A stretch of 7,612 nt of DNA from NCBI GenBank assembly GCA_024641445.1, contig JAHEDA010000024.1, positions 1-7,612 of the forward strand, given 5' to 3'. The notes beneath the pieces are model-generated. The model saw nothing but the letters and a program-made list of their open reading frames with translations. It ran no database searches and was not told where the DNA came from. The position numbers and the translations under genes are program-made. Shown here piece after piece: positions 1-6,350 of the stretch. This stretch comes from Gammaproteobacteria bacterium. GTDB taxonomy: Bacteria; Pseudomonadota; Gammaproteobacteria; UBA6429; Thiohalophilaceae. Position 1 is the stretch's first letter; every line of letters starts with the position of its first letter.

Positions 1-102
1 GGTCCCCTCGCGACGACAAGCCGTGAACCCGGTCAGGCCCGGAAGGGAGCAGCGGCAGCAGTGGACTCGGGCGCCGGGGTGTGGCGGGCGCAGGCCGCCA
101 CC
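1..102 (+). ncRNA. ffs: 4.5S signal recognition particle RNA, 5' end cut by window edge
   Basis: This is the RNA scaffold of the bacterial signal recognition particle. It binds Ffh and directs ribosomes making membrane proteins to FtsY at the inner membrane. The diagnostic apical region is present: GGTCAGG at 31-37, the GGAA tetraloop at 41-44 and the conserved GGGAGCAGC at 45-53, which form the Ffh-binding symmetric and asymmetric loops. The flanks align almost without gaps to the 114-nt E. coli RNA, base 1 matching E. coli nt 13, so about 12 nt are missing upstream of the window. The CCGCCACC at 95-102 corresponds to the E. coli 3' strand that pairs with the missing 5' end, so I end the RNA near 102. 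It has the small gammaproteobacterial form without an Alu domain. The 3' end is inferred from alignment by eye. Confidence 0.95.
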
Positions 103-111
103 TTATCCCTA

Positions 112-117
112 TATAAT
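112..117 (+). promoter_or_regulatory. Possible -10 box upstream of dnaX
   Basis: A perfect TATAAT lies just after the 4.5S RNA, about 80 nt before the dnaX start, in the only A/T-rich patch of the spacer. No recognisable -35 box or TGn extension occurs at 16-18 nt spacing, because the upstream bases are GC-rich ffs sequence. It may be a weak or activated dnaX promoter. Alternatively it is chance, with dnaX read from the ffs promoter outside the window. Confidence 0.3.
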
Positions 118-178
118 TTAGTCACCTTACCCTAGAACCTCGCGTCCCCCACCGGTAGAATGCCCCATCGAGGGAATT

Positions 179-199
179 ATGACGGTTGTAACGGCATGA
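179..199 (+). promoter_or_regulatory. Possible six-codon leader ORF coupled to dnaX start
   Basis: A short reading frame encoding MTVVTA ends in a TGA that overlaps the dnaX ATG as ATGA (196-199). A GAGGGA purine run at 170-175 sits 3-4 nt before the leader ATG but about 20 nt before the dnaX ATG, too far to serve dnaX directly. This arrangement suits termination-reinitiation, where ribosomes finishing the leader restart on dnaX. The frame is tiny, so chance is a real alternative, and the Shine-Dalgarno spacing is shorter than ideal. Confidence 0.28.
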
Positions 200-1842
200 C
201 GTATCAGGTGTTGGCACGCAAGTGGAGGCCGAAGAATTTTGCCGAGATGGTGGGGCAGGAACACGTCCTGCGTGCCCTGATCAACGCCCTCGATACCAAT
301 CGCCTGCACCATGCCTTTCTGTTTACCGGTACCCGCGGGGTCGGTAAGACCACCATCGCACGTATCCTCGCCAAATCCCTGAATTGTGAGCAGGGTGTCA
401 GCTCAAAACCCTGTGGGGTCTGCTCGGCCTGCCGTGAGATCGATGAGGGGCGTTTTGTCGATCTCATTGAGGTGGATGCGGCCTCGCGTACCAAGGTAGA
501 AGATACCCGTGAATTGCTCGATAACGTACAGTATGCGCCGACCCGTGGTCGCTATAAGGTTTACCTCATCGACGAGGTACACATGCTCTCCGGGCATAGC
601 TTTAATGCACTGTTGAAGACCTTGGAAGAGCCACCACCGCATGTAAAGTTTTTACTCGCCACGACTGATCCGCAGAAGTTACCGATCACGATCCTGTCCC
701 GTTGTCTGCAATTTAATCTGCGGCGCATTGCCCCTGAACGTATTCAAGGTCACTTGGCCCATCTTCTTGAGGCGGAACAGATATCCTCCGACACAATTGC
801 ATTGACGCAGCTGGCGCGTGCCGCCGACGGTAGCATGCGCGATGCCTTGAGCCTGCTGGATCAGGCTATTGCATTCGGTGGTGGCAAGGTCACTGCTGAA
901 GAAGTCAGCGATATGCTGGGGAGTATCGAACAGACTCATGTATACGACGTACTCGATGCATTGACCTCGGCCGATGCAGCAAAGGTGTTGGCGAGCTTGA
1001 AACTATTGGCAGAGAAGTCACCAGATTTTTCGGAGGTTCTGGCCGAGATCGTCTCAGCATTGCAGCGCATTGCACTACTGCAACAGGTACCTGACGCCTA
1101 TGATGAAACGATGGGTGAGCACGGCCGCCTCACGCAGTTAGTCACCGCAATGTCCAAGGAAGATGTGCAGTTATATTATCAAATAGGGTTGCTCGGACGC
1201 CGAGACCTGTCGTATTCGCCGGACCCCCGCGCTGGGCTTGAAATGGTGCTGTTACGGATGTTGGCCTTTCGCCCGGGTGGCGGTACAGGTGAACAAGTAC
1301 AGTCTGCCCCTGATTCAACGGCAAAGATGGCTGCCGTGCCTGTCTCGCAGGCTAGCCCTACGCCAGTGAAGACTCCATCAGTAGGTGCCATTGCGAGCGA
1401 GCAGAATGAGCCCGTGATCGATATGCCAACCAGCCCCTCCGCGCCCGTCGCCGATGTGACATCGGCAAACTGGGCCGAGATGGTGAAATCGATGCGATTA
1501 ACGGCCCTGATGAATGAGTTGGCTATGCACAGTACGTTGACGGCGCGCGAGGGTGACGGGATGGAACTGTCTCTGCCCCCCGAGTATCAATACCTTTTGA
1601 CACGTGAGCGCGAATTGCGACTGCAAGAGGCGATCTCTGGCTATCTAGGCAAGGTAATACGCTTAAAAATTTCGGTGAAAATTCCTGCGGGGGAGACCCC
1701 GGCGGATCGGCAGGCGCGCCTGTTAGGTGAGAAGCAGAGCGCGGCTCAATCTGCGGTCGATAACGATGTCAACATCAAAAAGATGATGGAGATGTTTAAT
1801 GCGCAGGTAGTACCCGACTCGATTCAACCAATAAGTGATTAA
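196..1842 (+). CDS. dnaX: DNA polymerase III subunit tau (clamp loader ATPase)
   Basis: DnaX is the motor subunit of the replicative clamp loader, opening the DnaN clamp with ATP and, as tau, tethering polymerase cores and the DnaB helicase. I start at ATG 196 (MTYQVLARKWRP, as in E. coli MSYQVLARKWRP), not at the in-frame ATG 160, giving 548 aa. Visible motifs are Walker A GTRGVGKT (45-52), zinc cysteines C64, C73, C76 and C79, Walker B LIDEVH (124-129), sensor 1 TTD (156-158), SRC (168-170) and the sensor 2 segment GSMRDALSLLDQAI with R215. Domain III runs to about 360. A short Pro/Ala/Ser-rich linker spans about 361-425, and a tau-specific C-terminal domain about 426-548. The protein is shorter than E. 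coli tau (643 aa), mainly in the linker. The E. coli slippery heptamer A AAA AAG is absent, so a separate gamma product is not evident. ybaB follows after 39 bp. Confidence 0.97.
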   Translation: MTYQVLARKWRPKNFAEMVGQEHVLRALINALDTNRLHHAFLFTGTRGVGKTTIARILAKSLNCEQGVSSKPCGVCSACREIDEGRFVDLIEVDAASRTKVEDTRELLDNVQYAPTRGRYKVYLIDEVHMLSGHSFNALLKTLEEPPPHVKFLLATTDPQKLPITILSRCLQFNLRRIAPERIQGHLAHLLEAEQISSDTIALTQLARAADGSMRDALSLLDQAIAFGGGKVTAEEVSDMLGSIEQTHVYDVLDALTSADAAKVLASLKLLAEKSPDFSEVLAEIVSALQRIALLQQVPDAYDETMGEHGRLTQLVTAMSKEDVQLYYQIGLLGRRDLSYSPDPRAGLEMVLLRMLAFRPGGGTGEQVQSAPDSTAKMAAVPVSQASPTPVKTPSVGAIASEQNEPVIDMPTSPSAPVADVTSANWAEMVKSMRLTALMNELAMHSTLTAREGDGMELSLPPEYQYLLTRERELRLQEAISGYLGKVIRLKISVKIPAGETPADRQARLLGEKQSAAQSAVDNDVNIKKMMEMFNAQVVPDSIQPISD

Positions 1843-1881
1843 TTATTTTATCCGTGTAGTTGGCAATAATTGAGGTGAAGA

Positions 1882-2205
1882 ATGAAAAGCGGACTTGGAA
1901 ATTTGATGAAACAGGCGCAGCAGATGCAGGCAAATCTGCAGAAGGCGCAGGAAGAGATGGCCAATATTGAAGTGACGGGCCAATCGGGTGGTGGCATGGT
2001 GAAGGTAACCATGACGGGGCGTCACGATGTAAAACGTGTCGAACTGAATGACGGCCTGATGAAGGATGAAAAAGATATGTTAGAAGACCTGATTGCCGCC
2101 GCGGTCAACGATGCCGTACGTCAGGTAGAGAAAGTCACGCAAGAGCGGTTTTCTGGTCTGACCTCGGGCATGGGCCTTCCACCGGGCTTTAAATTGCCCT
2201 TCTAG
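1882..2205 (+). CDS. ybaB: YbaB/EbfC family nucleoid-associated protein
   Basis: This is a small dimeric DNA-binding protein of the YbaB/EbfC family, which coats or bends DNA and is almost always encoded between dnaX and recR. At 107 aa it matches the usual size (E. coli 109). Family features are the N-terminal helix rich in Gln, Met and Lys (MKSGLGNLMKQAQQMQ), the glycine turn GQSGGGMVKV at about 33-42, the central segment VNDAVRQVEKV and the C-terminal GLTSGMGLPPGFKLPF tail. The start is supported by a good Shine-Dalgarno, GAGGTGA, at 1872-1878. It lies 39 bp after dnaX and 14 bp before recR, so a dnaX-ybaB-recR transcript is likely. Its cellular role is not well defined in any species. Family assignment is certain. 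Confidence 0.97.
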   Translation: MKSGLGNLMKQAQQMQANLQKAQEEMANIEVTGQSGGGMVKVTMTGRHDVKRVELNDGLMKDEKDMLEDLIAAAVNDAVRQVEKVTQERFSGLTSGMGLPPGFKLPF

Positions 2206-2219
2206 TCAGTACTGCACCG

Positions 2220-2816
2220 ATGCCAACTAGCCCCCTGATTGGGCGACTCATTGAGGCCCTGCGCTGTCTGCCTGGTGTCGGACCTAAATCCGCACAACGT
2301 ATGGCATTTCAATTACTGGAACGAGATCGTGAGTCTGCCCGGGTTCTCGCGCATACCTTACTCGAGGCCATGGAGCGAATCGGTCACTGCTCAGAATGTC
2401 GAACCTTGAGCGAGCGCGAAGTGTGTGAATTATGTGGTAGTTCTCACCGCAATCGTAGCCAGTTATGTATCGTCGAGACGCCTGCCGACCAACAGGCGAT
2501 TGAACAGGCAACAGACTATCGTGGTGTCTATTTTGTCCTGATGGGGCATCTGTCACCCCTCGATGGCATCGGTCCCCTGGAGCTGGGGCTTGATAAACTT
2601 GCGTTACGGTTGGACAGTGGTGAGATACAGGAGGTTATCCTGGCGACCAATCCTACTGTAGAGGGTGAGGCTACGGCGCACTATGTTGCCGAAATGGCGC
2701 AAAAGCGTGGCGTGAAGGCAACGCGGATTGCTCATGGTATTCCCATCGGTAGTGAACTTGAGTATGTAAGCAGCAGTACACTGTCGCATGCGTTTAGTGG
2801 GCGCGGGAAGGTTTAG
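2220..2816 (+). CDS. recR: Recombination mediator protein RecR
   Basis: RecR acts with RecO (and RecF) to load RecA onto SSB-coated single-stranded gaps in the RecFOR repair pathway. The 198-aa product has the full family layout. A helix-hairpin-helix occupies about 8-30 (LPGVGPKSAQRMAFQLL), a four-cysteine zinc finger uses C57, C60, C69 and C72, a Toprim domain covers about 80-175 (CIVETPAD with E86; NPTVEGEATA at 144-153) and the conserved tail is GIPIGSELEYVSSSTLSHAF. Length equals the family norm. No Shine-Dalgarno is visible before ATG 2220, only 14 bp after the ybaB stop, so translation is probably coupled to ybaB. The TAG stop (2814-2816) overlaps the converging HDOD-GAF gene by 4 nt, and no clear terminator follows. 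Confidence 0.97.
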   Translation: MPTSPLIGRLIEALRCLPGVGPKSAQRMAFQLLERDRESARVLAHTLLEAMERIGHCSECRTLSEREVCELCGSSHRNRSQLCIVETPADQQAIEQATDYRGVYFVLMGHLSPLDGIGPLELGLDKLALRLDSGEIQEVILATNPTVEGEATAHYVAEMAQKRGVKATRIAHGIPIGSELEYVSSSTLSHAFSGRGKV

Positions 2817-4294
2817 TAGCGCATACGCTTCATGCGTTTGAGTGCTTCGGTTGTCTGTAGGCACATGGCCTTGAAGTATTTATAGGCGGTTTCGTCGAGG
2901 TGACAGTCCTCGGTGTGGCGATCGGCATAGACAATCCCAACTGTCCGCTCATGATTCACAATGGACATCACCAGGAAGCTATTGGTTTTTATCAAACGAC
3001 GAAACTCCAATGGGATAATCTCCCAGTACCGTTTGCGGTTCTCGTCATTCAACCAGAGTGCCTGCTGTTTCTCCAGCATCTTTTCAAACAGATTGGGTCG
3101 ATTAAGTGGCATCTCCATGCGACTAAAGAATGGGTCGTTGTCTACCCCAACCACTCCACGTGCCTTGAGCGTATTACGCTCGGGGTCATGATAGACAAAG
3201 GCCGCACGATTCAAACCCGCGCCATTATGCAACCCATGTAATAAAAGCTCAGTCACCTTGTGCAGGTCGTTAGTGTGGTCTGGTAGTGCCTTCAGTCCAC
3301 CTAGGGCATGTTTCAATTGTGCTATCTGTGGGACCAGACAGACCCCGACGTGGCTATTCTTGTTCTTGCTCTCATCCTTCGTATCTTCAGAGGCAATGGG
3401 TGCAGGATGAAGTAACTTGAAGGCGGCGGCCATGATGCTGGGGTAAGTGCTGGCACGTGCAACCTTTACAGCTAGTTGGTGTGTTTCACGAATGACTGTT
3501 TGCGAGCTTTTACCGAGCCAATCCGCCGCCTTCTTCTGCATCTCCAACATCTTGTCCCAGTACCAGCTGTAACTTGCGCTACGCGCGACCTGCACAGCCA
3601 GCATGATGCCGTAAGCCCGCGGGAGGTGGGCACTCTCGGCCTGGAGTGACTCGATCAACAGGGTAGGGAGTTCGAGCTTGCGTGCTATAGCCAGTGAAAG
3701 CTGATCAATCGTAAAGCCAAGGATCAGGTAATGTGCCTCTTCTGTAGGGACGTGTTCCTCATTGCGGAGTTGGTAGATGCGGTCGAGGAGTTCGGGCGCG
3801 TCCATGGCCAACAGCATTTCACCGATAAAATGCAGTTGTGCGGCGATGAATATCTCGTCCGGGATCATGTCGCGGCGCTGGCGGGCCCACTCGGTGGCCT
3901 GTACGGCGGCGTGATAGGCAGTACTGAATATACGTAGAAGATGAAATTGACTGCGTTTGTTGGTTGACACTTCCAGTGCGGGCAGTGTTTTAGGTAGTAA
4001 TGCCAACTTCTGCATACCCAGCATCATTACTGCCTGCTGTACTGAGGTGACCTCCGTACTAAGGTGACCGTGCGAACGATTACTGCAGGTTCGAATAAGG
4101 TGGAGGGCGAGGCCGGGGTCCCGCTCGACTGTATCAACCATGGCCTTGACCGGGAGGTTGTCGGTCTTGAGTACGCGAGCCATCTCCTGGATCGTGCTCT
4201 TCATCACCGGGATCGACTGCGCAGACAATACATCAACCCACTCAGAGAGAGGTTTTTGCATTGGAAGCTGTCCAGGGGGGGCGGCATTCGCCAT
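2813..4294 (-). CDS. HDOD domain protein with C-terminal GAF-like domain
   Basis: This is a predicted cytoplasmic regulatory protein; its exact function is unknown. Numbered from ATG 4294 (493 aa), the N-terminal HDOD domain spans about 25-220, with the hallmark ERDPGLALHLIRTCSNR (57-73) and TSVQQAVMMLGMQKLALL (83-100). Where HD phosphohydrolases have a metal-binding His-Asp, this protein has LHFIGEML (H155, F156), so it should be non-enzymatic, as usual for HDOD. A charged linker (about 302-314, SEDTKDESKNKNS) leads to a GAF-like region at about 335-490. No signal peptide or membrane segment is seen. An in-frame GTG at 4339 would add 15 residues; I prefer ATG 4294, which has a weak GAG at 9 nt spacing. 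It is divergent from motA and has an upstream sigma-28-like site, suggesting a motility-linked role. It overlaps recR by 4 nt tail to tail. Domain calls are firm; start and role are not. Confidence 0.88.
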   Translation of the reverse strand: MANAAPPGQLPMQKPLSEWVDVLSAQSIPVMKSTIQEMARVLKTDNLPVKAMVDTVERDPGLALHLIRTCSNRSHGHLSTEVTSVQQAVMMLGMQKLALLPKTLPALEVSTNKRSQFHLLRIFSTAYHAAVQATEWARQRRDMIPDEIFIAAQLHFIGEMLLAMDAPELLDRIYQLRNEEHVPTEEAHYLILGFTIDQLSLAIARKLELPTLLIESLQAESAHLPRAYGIMLAVQVARSASYSWYWDKMLEMQKKAADWLGKSSQTVIRETHQLAVKVARASTYPSIMAAAFKLLHPAPIASEDTKDESKNKNSHVGVCLVPQIAQLKHALGGLKALPDHTNDLHKVTELLLHGLHNGAGLNRAAFVYHDPERNTLKARGVVGVDNDPFFSRMEMPLNRPNLFEKMLEKQQALWLNDENRKRYWEIIPLEFRRLIKTNSFLVMSIVNHERTVGIVYADRHTEDCHLDETAYKYFKAMCLQTTEALKRMKRMRY

Positions 4295-4371
4295 GATGTA
4301 TTGCTCGCAGTTAGTGGCCGGCCAGGGTCTGTAAACCACATCCGGTAGTCAGGGACAACATTCTGTCTACT

Positions 4372-4399
4372 CTATCGGCGTAGGCGGTTGATTGCTTTA
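4372..4399 (-). promoter_or_regulatory. Sigma-28-like promoter for the HDOD-GAF gene
   Basis: Read on the minus strand, TAAAGCAA (4399-4392) and GCCGATAG (4379-4372) are separated by 12 nt. The enterobacterial FliA consensus is TAAAGTTT-N11-GCCGATAA, so 12 of 16 positions match, including the whole TAAAG and GCCGATA cores, with spacing one longer than ideal. Transcription would begin near 4365, about 25 nt before the GTG 4339 and 70 nt before ATG 4294. It is weaker than the motA-facing site, and no competing sigma-70 promoter was obvious. Confidence 0.5.
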
Positions 4400-4442
4400 G
4401 GAAAATGCCAAGTTTAGTTATCGCTATCCATACAATCAAAGT

Positions 4443-4469
4443 TCAAGTTTCACCTCCACGAGACGATAA
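4443..4469 (+). promoter_or_regulatory. Sigma-28 (FliA) promoter of motAB
   Basis: TCAAGTTT (4443-4450), an 11-nt spacer and GACGATAA (4462-4469) match the FliA consensus TAAAGTTT-N11-GCCGATAA at 14 of 16 positions with exact spacing. The predicted start near 4477 leaves a leader of about 46 nt before motA, holding a Shine-Dalgarno AAGG at 4511-4514. Stator genes are late flagellar genes under FliA in E. coli and relatives, so position and function agree. I infer that this genome encodes FliA and FlgM. Confidence 0.8.
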
Positions 4470-4522
4470 GTTCATGGAAGCTCACATACCCTAACAGGAC
4501 AACGGGATAAAAGGTCCGCACG

Positions 4523-5380
4523 ATGAAGTTCATCCTTGGTTTCGTATTGGTAATATTCTGCGTATTAGGTGGTTATGTCTTCGCCGAAGGCCATCTAATC
4601 ATGCTGATGCAGCCCTTTGAGTTTATGATTATTGCCGGTGGCTCGTTGGGGGCGATGATTATCGCGAATCCTGGCAAGGTCACAATGCAGGTTATCACCG
4701 GGTCACTTGGTCTGGTCAAGGCGTCGCCCTTCAATAAGTCGCTGTATATGGACATGCTAGCCCTAATGTTTTCCCTGTTTGCCAAGGCCCGCAAGGAGGG
4801 CCTGATGTCCCTCGAAAACGATATCGAGGAGCCTAAACAGAGCGAGCTCTTCCGCGCCTTTCCAAAAGTGACTGCCAATCATCACGCCGAGGAGTTCATC
4901 TGTGACTATCTGCGGCTGATGGTAGGTGGCAACATGAATGCCTTCGAATTGGAAAACCTGATGGATATTGAATTGGAGACTGCCCATGGCGAGGGATTGA
5001 AGCCCAGCGAGGCCCTGCAAACGGTAGCGGACGGTCTGCCTGGCTTTGGTATCGTGGCCGCGGTAATGGGTGTAGTTATCACGATGGGTTATATCAGTGA
5101 ACCCCCCGAGGTATTGGGCCACCACATCGCCGCTGCGCTAGTTGGTACCTTCCTGGGTATCCTGTTGTCATATGGTTTCGCCGCACCCATGTCGTCGGCT
5201 TTGAAACAAAAGGCCGAAGCCGAACACAAATTTGTTGAGGTCATCAAGGTCTGCATTATGGGGACCCTGAATGGCTATACCCCGCAGATCGCCGTGGAGT
5301 TTGGGCGTAAGGCCATTCCGAGTTCGGCACGTCCAGGGTTTGCCGAGCTGGAAGAATACGTCAAGAAACGCAAGGCTTAA
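4523..5380 (+). CDS. motA: Flagellar motor stator protein MotA
   Basis: MotA forms the ring around MotB in the inner-membrane stator that uses ion flow to turn the flagellar rotor. The 285-aa product has four predicted membrane segments at about 2-21, 33-49, 168-190 and 199-221, and a large cytoplasmic loop between the second and third. The residues that in E. coli contact FliG or line the channel fall at identical numbers: R90 and E98 in the loop (KARKEGLMSLENDIEEP), P173 in GLPGFG and P222 in FAAP. The C-terminal signature NGYTPQIAVEFGRK is intact. Close likeness to E. coli MotA suggests proton coupling, which is inference. The start has AAGG at 8 nt spacing. A sigma-28 promoter lies upstream and motB follows after 19 bp, so the two form an operon. 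Confidence 0.97.
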   Translation: MKFILGFVLVIFCVLGGYVFAEGHLIMLMQPFEFMIIAGGSLGAMIIANPGKVTMQVITGSLGLVKASPFNKSLYMDMLALMFSLFAKARKEGLMSLENDIEEPKQSELFRAFPKVTANHHAEEFICDYLRLMVGGNMNAFELENLMDIELETAHGEGLKPSEALQTVADGLPGFGIVAAVMGVVITMGYISEPPEVLGHHIAAALVGTFLGILLSYGFAAPMSSALKQKAEAEHKFVEVIKVCIMGTLNGYTPQIAVEFGRKAIPSSARPGFAELEEYVKKRKA

Positions 5381-5399
5381 TTGAGCAGGATACCTATTC

Positions 5400-6332
5400 G
5401 TGGCGGCAGATGATAAAAAGCAGCCGATTATCGTCAAGCGCGTCAAGAAGGGCGGGCATGCGGCGCATCACGGTGGATCGTGGAAGGTGGCCTATGCTGA
5501 CTTCGTGACCGCCATGATGGCCTTCTTCCTCCTCTTGTGGCTGCTCTCGCAGGTGCCACAGATCTCACGCGAGGGTATCTCCGAATTTTTCAAAAATCCA
5601 ACCGGCATCCAGGGGCCGGGTGGTGCCTCGACCTCTATGATCAAGCTCGGTGGGGCGATGGACATGGCGCGCGGTGAAGACACCAAGAAGCAACCGCAGG
5701 ATAAGACTCAGGTTGTGACGGTGGTGCGTTATGAGAAAGAAAAGGAGAAGCTGGAGGAACTGCTCCAAGAGGTGAAGCGCACAATTGAGACGAGCGCAGC
5801 CATGCGTCAGTTCAAGGATCAGATCCTGCTGGATATTACCGATGAGGGTTTGCGTATCCAGATCATCGACAAGAAAAATCGCCCCATGTTTGCCAGTGCC
5901 AGTGCAGTGTTAAAACCGTACACCAAGCAGATACTGCATGAGATTGCCCGGGTCATAAATAAGGTACCGAATAAACTTAGTGTTAGCGGGCACACCGATG
6001 GTACGCCTTTTGTGAAGGGTTACTATCGCGAGTATGACGACGTGGAAGAGAAGACCCAATATACAAACTGGGAACTCTCGGCAGACCGTGCCAATGCGGC
6101 GCGGCGCGAACTGCTTTCCAGTGGCGCCAGAAAGGACAAGATTAGTCGCGTTACCGGTCTGGCCGATTCGGTACCCTTTGATGGCAAGAATCCTGGTGCA
6201 CCGGCAAACCGGCGTATCAGCATCATCGTGTTGAATCAGAAGACTGAGGATAACATCAAGAAATACGAGGGGCGTGGTGACCTCAGTGCACAGGAGTTGG
6301 AAAAACTAATCTCTGGTGCAAATAAAAACTAA
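5400..6332 (+). CDS. motB: Flagellar motor stator protein MotB
   Basis: MotB is the peptidoglycan-anchored stator subunit carrying the ion-binding aspartate. The 310-aa product opens with the basic, His/Gly-rich KKGGHAAHHGGSWKVAYADF, which contains the proton-accepting Asp as D34 (E. coli D32) at the start of the single membrane helix (about 34-52). A plug/linker region with a charged helix follows (about 54-135). An OmpA-like peptidoglycan-binding domain spans about 155-280, with SGHTD (196-200), NWELSADRANAARREL (223-238) and NRRISI (270-275). Compared with E. coli, the loop after SGHTD carries roughly nine extra residues (about 204-220). Translation starts at GTG 5400, with GCAGGA about 9 nt upstream, 19 bp after motA. 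The TAA (6330-6332) overlaps the end of the converging rsgA gene by 4 nt. Confidence 0.97.
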   Translation: MAADDKKQPIIVKRVKKGGHAAHHGGSWKVAYADFVTAMMAFFLLLWLLSQVPQISREGISEFFKNPTGIQGPGGASTSMIKLGGAMDMARGEDTKKQPQDKTQVVTVVRYEKEKEKLEELLQEVKRTIETSAAMRQFKDQILLDITDEGLRIQIIDKKNRPMFASASAVLKPYTKQILHEIARVINKVPNKLSVSGHTDGTPFVKGYYREYDDVEEKTQYTNWELSADRANAARRELLSSGARKDKISRVTGLADSVPFDGKNPGAPANRRISIIVLNQKTEDNIKKYEGRGDLSAQELEKLISGANKN

Positions 6333-6350
6333 CGCGAATCTCCTTCGCGT
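6321..6350 (-). terminator. Rho-independent terminator at the 3' end of rsgA
   Basis: On the minus strand a perfect 7-bp stem, ACGCGAA (6350-6344) with TTCGCGT (6338-6332), encloses the 5-nt loop GGAGA. It is followed by TAG and then TTTTTATTT (6329-6321). The stem and loop encode the last RsgA residues, REGDSR, and the T-rich tract covers the stop codon and the complement of the motB end. Read on the plus strand the hairpin is followed only by AATTTC, so it should terminate rsgA much better than motB. Confidence 0.7.

Noticed and set aside
81..101. Inverted repeat GTGGCGG / CCGCCAC suggesting a terminator after ffs
   Set aside because: It has no T-rich tract after it, and alignment with E. 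coli 4.5S RNA indicates the 3' arm pairs with the missing 5' end of the RNA instead.
160..195. Upstream in-frame ATG giving dnaX 12 extra residues
   Set aside because: The extra residues (MPHRGNYDGCNG) do not resemble DnaX, whereas ATG 196 begins exactly at the conserved family N-terminus.
1663..1676. A-rich run CTTAAAAATTTCGG in dnaX as a frameshift site
   Set aside because: In the dnaX frame it does not form an X XXY YYZ slippery heptamer.
2820..2836. Hairpin CGCAT-N7-ATGCG just after recR as a terminator
   Set aside because: The stem is only 5 bp and is followed by TTTGAG, not a real T-tract; on the other strand no T-tract follows. It is too weak to call.
2787..2839. Direct repeat CATGCGTTT at 2787-2795 and 2831-2839
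   Set aside because: Nine bases repeated once, inside coding sequence of two genes, is easily chance; no further copies were noticed.
2900..3241. Plus-strand 113-residue frame inside the HDOD-GAF gene
   Set aside because: It has no family resemblance or ribosome binding site and lies antisense to the conserved GAF-like coding region.
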